This document shows, one piece after another, positions 60,956 to 64,000 of a DNA stretch of 64,000 nt (position 1 is its first letter; each line of letters starts with the position of its first letter). A program made the translations under genes and the position numbers. The DNA comes from Paenibacillus sinopodophylli (GTDB lineage: Bacteria > Bacillota > Bacilli > Paenibacillales > Paenibacillaceae), in NCBI RefSeq assembly GCF_005930355.1, contig NZ_VDBO01000001.1:2215135-2279134 (forward strand). The letters are read 5' to 3'. Below the pieces are notes generated by a model. It saw only the letters and a program-made list of their open reading frames with translations, was not told where the DNA came from and did not search any database.

Positions 60956-61837
60956 TTAACGTAATATAGGCTGCTCCAATAGCTTCACCAAACTACCGAA
61001 TTCCAGCTCTTCAAATTTGCGGATGGCTATCGCCGTATCCAGTCTCCAGAGACAGTCAAGCAGCTCGCAGGCAACAGGAGCTTGAAGCTGGATAGTTGCC
61101 AGGTCGCGTGACAAATGAAGCATCTCGAGATCTGCTTCGATTTTGGCACGAATCGTCTTGGAAACAGCATCCAGGTTAGATAATAACCCTTCAATCGAGC
61201 CATGTTCTTGAATCAGCTTATGTGCCGTTTTCTCTCCAATGCCTTTAACACCAGGATAGTTATCGCTCGTATCGCCCATTAGCCCTTTGATATCAATAAT
61301 TTGCAAAGGCGTGAGCTGACGTTCCTCCATCAAGCTCTCCGGCGTATACACCAAATAGTTGCCGATTCCCTTCTTCATAATCGCAACAGAAACACGATTG
61401 TCTACGAGTTGGAGCATATCATGATCACCTGTTACGATGTATACATGTGCTTGATCCTTAAGCGCAGCCGCTAAAGTGCCGATACAATCATCCGCTTCAA
61501 AACCTTCAATGCCGATATTCGGTACGTTAAAGCTAGCTACAACTTCCTTTACGAGATCAAATTGGGGAATGAGATCCTCCGGAGCAGCAGGGCGATTCGA
61601 CTTGTAGCCCACATATTGCTCCGTTCGGAAGGTCGTGCTTCCCATATCCCAGCAGCAAATCACATGAGTTGGATTAAACGTTTTGACTGCATCCATGAAA
61701 TAACGTACAAACCCATGCACTGCATTAACCGGTACGCCGGTGCTCGTCCTGCGTATGCTGCCTGTGAATGATGTAGCGAAATAAGCACGGAATAAAATAG
61801 CCATGCCATCTACGAGCAGCAACCGTTGTTCAGTCAT
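60956..61837 (-). CDS. 5'-3' exonuclease (YpcP-like, PolI exonuclease-domain family)
   Basis: About 293 residues from ATG 61837 (MTEQRLLLVDGMAILFRAYF), with GAGGGTGATAG upstream. The FEN/PolI 5'-nuclease metal ligands are visible: LLVDGMA, CCWDMGSTTFR, IEGFEADDCIGTLA, VTGDHDMLQLV and GLMGDTSDNYPGVKGIGEKTA (the helix-hairpin-helix that binds DNA). No polymerase domain is present, as in YpcP/ExoR of Bacillus. It removes RNA primers or flaps. The neighbouring aminotransferase ends 30 bases upstream. Confidence 0.93.
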   Translation of the reverse strand: MTEQRLLLVDGMAILFRAYFATSFTGSIRRTSTGVPVNAVHGFVRYFMDAVKTFNPTHVICCWDMGSTTFRTEQYVGYKSNRPAAPEDLIPQFDLVKEVVASFNVPNIGIEGFEADDCIGTLAAALKDQAHVYIVTGDHDMLQLVDNRVSVAIMKKGIGNYLVYTPESLMEERQLTPLQIIDIKGLMGDTSDNYPGVKGIGEKTAHKLIQEHGSIEGLLSNLDAVSKTIRAKIEADLEMLHLSRDLATIQLQAPVACELLDCLWRLDTAIAIRKFEELEFGSLVKLLEQPILR

Positions 61838-61867
61838 TTCTATCACCCTCTCTTTCATCATCATTTA

Positions 61868-63070
61868 TTATCCGCGAATAAAACGTCCAATTCGTTTCGC
61901 CGCTTCTTGAAGACGTTCCTCGTCCTCGACAAGAGCAATTCTTACATACCCCTCGCCTTCAGAGCCGAATGCCTCTCCTGGCACGACAACTACTCCCGTC
62001 TGCCTCAGCATTTCCTGGGAAATCCGCCTTGCATTCCATGGCTCCTCCTGTGTCCATTGCATCGGAGGCAGCGGTGCCCATATAAACATCGTCGCTTTCG
62101 GCGCCGTTATTAGCCAGCCTTCACTCCTCAGCGCTTCCAGAAACAGGTCACAACGCCGCTCATATAGCTTGCCCGCCTTTGGCTGTTCTGGACTTGCGAT
62201 TGCTTCCCTCAGAGCAGCGATACCTGCCTCCTGTATAGGATCAAACACACCGTAATCAATGTTGGCTTTGAGTTCACGAAGCGCGGCTACAGCAGCCTTG
62301 TTCCCCGCAAGGAAACCAATGCGGCATCCTGCCATATTAAAGCTTTTCGACAATGAATGGAATTCTACAGCCTGCTCCATCGCTCCTGGAACCTCCAAGA
62401 TACTCGGCGGCTCACAGCCGTCAAAGCCCATCTCGGAGTAAGCAAGATCATGAACGACCAAGACGTCATGTTTGCGTGCCTTTTCAATAAGACGCTCGAA
62501 GAAAGCGATGTCTGCAACGGCCGAAATAGGGTTATTCGGATAATTGACCAAAATAAATGTGGCTCTATCCCATTCTTGGTCTGAGACTGCATTCAAATCA
62601 GGCATAAAGTCATTCTCTTCCCTTAACGGCATGAGCACCGATTCCACACCTGCAAGCGCTAATGAAGCAGCATAAATCGGGTAGCCGGGGTTAGGCAGCA
62701 GCACCATATCTCCCGGATCGCAAAGCGCCATAGCTAGATGTGCGAGACCATCCTGAGAGCCCAGAAGTGTAACCAGCTCCGTCTCGGCATCAAGCTCCAC
62801 CTTGAAGCGATGCTTCATCCATGCCGCTGCTTGCTCACGGAAGGGAAGTCCACTCTTGATGGCGGGATATGCGTACATATCAGGGCGGAGAGCCGCATCG
62901 CTCAACGCTTGCCTAACTACTGCTGCAGGCGGTTGATCCGGATTGCCAATGCCAAGGTCAATAATATCAAGTCCACTCTCAGCTGCAGCCCGTTTCCAAG
63001 CAGCTACTTCAGCAAATATGGAAGAGCCTAGTTGCGAGAGCCGATTCGACCGCCATTTGGTTTGCGACAT
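61868..63070 (-). CDS. Class I/II aminotransferase (LL-diaminopimelate aminotransferase-like)
   Basis: 400 residues from ATG 63070 (MSQTKWRSNRLSQLGSS), with AAGGGTGA upstream; a GTG four codons earlier overlaps that site. PLP motifs: IDLGIGNPDQPP, YPAIKSGLPFREQAA, LVNYPNNPISA, VVHDLAYSEMGFDG and SLSKSFNMAGCRIGFLAG with the Schiff-base Lys. It groups by eye with DapL/AspB-like enzymes of Firmicutes. The true donor and acceptor are not known. It forms an operon with the small ArsC-like gene that ends nine bases upstream. Confidence 0.87.
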   Translation of the reverse strand: MSQTKWRSNRLSQLGSSIFAEVAAWKRAAAESGLDIIDLGIGNPDQPPAAVVRQALSDAALRPDMYAYPAIKSGLPFREQAAAWMKHRFKVELDAETELVTLLGSQDGLAHLAMALCDPGDMVLLPNPGYPIYAASLALAGVESVLMPLREENDFMPDLNAVSDQEWDRATFILVNYPNNPISAVADIAFFERLIEKARKHDVLVVHDLAYSEMGFDGCEPPSILEVPGAMEQAVEFHSLSKSFNMAGCRIGFLAGNKAAVAALRELKANIDYGVFDPIQEAGIAALREAIASPEQPKAGKLYERRCDLFLEALRSEGWLITAPKATMFIWAPLPPMQWTQEEPWNARRISQEMLRQTGVVVVPGEAFGSEGEGYVRIALVEDEERLQEAAKRIGRFIRG

Positions 63071-63078
63071 AGTTGCGT

Positions 63079-63459
63079 TCACCCTTTTCCATTATTCCAT
63101 TCTTGCTCGTATTGCTCTTCCTTATAGCCAACCGTAACTTTACTACCATCTGTCACGATGGGGCGTTTGATTAGCATGCCGTTCGCTGCAAGCAGAGCAT
63201 ATTTATCATTCTCTGACATGCCAGCCAGCTTGTCCTTGAGCCCCTGCTCCCGATAAACATCTCCTGAGGTGTTAAAAAACTTTTTCAGATCCAAACCGCT
63301 GTTTGCGACAAGCACTTTCAGCTCTGATGCTGAAGGTGTGTCCTCCACAATATCGCGCAGGATTACTTCATTCCCTTTGCTTCGCAGCGATTTCACCGCT
63401 GCCTTACATGTACTGCATTTCGGATATTGTATGATCGTAAGCTGTTGTTGCTTGGCCAT
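63079..63459 (-). CDS. ArsC/Spx-family thioredoxin-fold protein
   Basis: 126 residues. The N-terminal YPKCSTCKAAVKSL has a CxxC and the middle KFFNTSGDVYREQGLKDKL, followed by LLAANGMLIKRPIV, is typical of the arsenate-reductase-like (YffB/Spx/MgsR/YusI) family. The RPIV near the end matches the substrate-binding loop. It is more like the YusI/YffB type than Spx, since no RNA-polymerase-binding residues stand out. Role unproven; possibly a glutaredoxin-like reductase. Start ATG with GGGGGAATC-type upstream sequence. Confidence 0.85.
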   Translation of the reverse strand: MAKQQQLTIIQYPKCSTCKAAVKSLRSKGNEVILRDIVEDTPSASELKVLVANSGLDLKKFFNTSGDVYREQGLKDKLAGMSENDKYALLAANGMLIKRPIVTDGSKVTVGYKEEQYEQEWNNGKG

Positions 63460-63495
63460 CTCCCTGATTCCCCCTATATATGAATAACGACATCG

Positions 63496-64000
63496 TTATG
63501 ATTCAGTCAACATTTGCTCCAGCAGCTCCAGCTCAGGCGGCAGTGCTGCATGCCATTCCATCCATTGCTTCGTGAGCGGGTGAGTGAAGCCTAATATTTC
63601 GGCATGCAATGCTTGTCTCTGAGCAGTCTGCTCCCAGGCCTCTATGCTGCCGTCTTCAAGCCCGTACATTTTGTCTCCTATTAGCGGACAGCCGATATGC
63701 TGCATATGAACACGAATTTGATGCGTTCTGCCAGTCTCCAGCTTCAATTGAACAACTGCGGCTGCAGGTTTGGAAGCTGTCCCTTGGAAGCTCGTCAACG
63801 TTTCATAATGCGTAACGGAAGGATAACCCTTTGGTGTAACGATTCGAATATGCGGCTGATCAGGATCGCGATCAATCGGTGCATCGACTGTCCCTTGCGC
63901 CGGCATTGGATTGCCATACACATATGCCCGATACAGCTTCAAAAAACCGTTCGCCTGCATTTGCTCAGATAACTGCTGATGAACATATGAGGTTTTGGCT
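63496..64000 (-). CDS. RluA-family 23S rRNA/tRNA pseudouridine synthase, C-terminal part
   Basis: The frame stays open to the window edge (residues AKTSYVHQQLSEQ before Met at 63960), so the gene begins outside. The visible part has LKLYRAYVYG, VVQLKLETGRTHQIRVHMQHIG, CPLIGDKMYG and LHAEILGFTHPLT, the C-terminal signature of RluA/RluD/YlyB synthases, including the conserved Leu/Gly-rich core and Arg in GRTHQIR. The catalytic Asp (HRLDxxTSG) lies outside the window. Which uridine it modifies cannot be told. Confidence 0.92.
   Translation of the reverse strand, partial: AKTSYVHQQLSEQMQANGFLKLYRAYVYGNPMPAQGTVDAPIDRDPDQPHIRIVTPKGYPSVTHYETLTSFQGTASKPAAAVVQLKLETGRTHQIRVHMQHIGCPLIGDKMYGLEDGSIEAWEQTAQRQALHAEILGFTHPLTKQWMEWHAALPPELELLEQMLTES

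Noticed and set aside
1..64000. CRISPR arrays, insertion sequences, prophage genes, tRNA or rRNA genes
   Set aside because: None was seen on reading both strands; no regular spacers, transposase motifs or tRNA-like cloverleafs stood out. A tool search could still find a degenerate one.

Overview
The window looks like chromosome from a spore-forming Gram-positive bacterium of the Paenibacillaceae, probably Paenibacillus or a close relative. This is inferred from moderate GC, strong AGGAGG-type ribosome binding sites with frequent GTG/TTG starts, an EcsAB transporter, SLH-domain and CheX proteins, a paeninodin-type lasso peptide locus, a Bacillus-like eps cluster, a ydaJKLMN-like operon and SinR/SinI-type regulators. 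No rRNA, tRNA, CRISPR array, transposase or phage gene was seen.

Layout. (1) 1-18.0 kb is ordinary chromosome: the end of psd, an AraC regulator, an aminotransferase, ecsAB, ccdA, a low-complexity secreted protein, an SLH protein, a DEAD-box helicase, an SDR enzyme, cheX, a zinc-dependent phospholipase C-like protein, an HRDC protein, small conserved proteins, a DAACS symporter, a hydrolase and a metallophosphoesterase whose 5' end carries a G10 tract that shifts the frame. (2) 18.1-24.2 kb is a complete lasso peptide cluster in the order cyclase, precursor, HPr-kinase-like kinase, RRE protein, protease, ABC exporter. The precursor core begins AGPG, has Asp at position 9 and ends in Ser. (3) 24.3-24.9 kb holds a SinR-like repressor gene and, convergent to it, a 53-codon SinI-like antirepressor gene. 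(4) 25.1-39.2 kb is a polysaccharide operon on the minus strand with galE at its far end. It encodes a nucleotidyltransferase-like protein, five glycosyl/pyruvyl transferases, a GH88/105-like protein, an acetyltransferase, a Wzx flippase and a beta-helix protein. (5) 39.2-51.6 kb is a Bacillus eps-like operon (epsA, B, C, galU, epsD, F, a GT2, epsG, a GT32, epsL, N) with epsM on the opposite strand. It is followed at 51.6-52.0 kb by a second SinR-like gene. (6) 52.2-60.8 kb is a ydaJKLMN-like operon: lipoprotein, membrane protein, DUF2334 protein, glycosyltransferase, BcsB-like protein and degenerate GGDEF protein. (7) 60.9-64 kb is housekeeping: a 5'-3' exonuclease, an aminotransferase, an ArsC/Spx-like protein and the end of an RluA pseudouridine synthase.

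The unifying signal is a 16-bp palindrome, consensus GTTCTTTATAAAGAAC, which resembles paired SinR half-sites (GTTCTYT in B. subtilis). I find it at promoters of the lasso cluster, galE, the second polysaccharide operon, epsA and the sinR-like gene, and between epsB and epsC. In the epsA and sinR promoters it fills the -35/-10 spacer; in three others it sits just after the -10. The simplest reading is one Sin-type switch controlling matrix polysaccharides and a phosphorylatable lasso peptide together. The ydaJKLMN-like operon has no such site and instead encodes a probable c-di-GMP receptor.

Other signals are a structured leader between epsB and epsC, where the EAR antitermination RNA lies in Bacillus, and a dispersed intergenic hairpin repeat of about 90 bp in at least four copies. 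All functional assignments come from reading the sequence and from family knowledge; no search was run.
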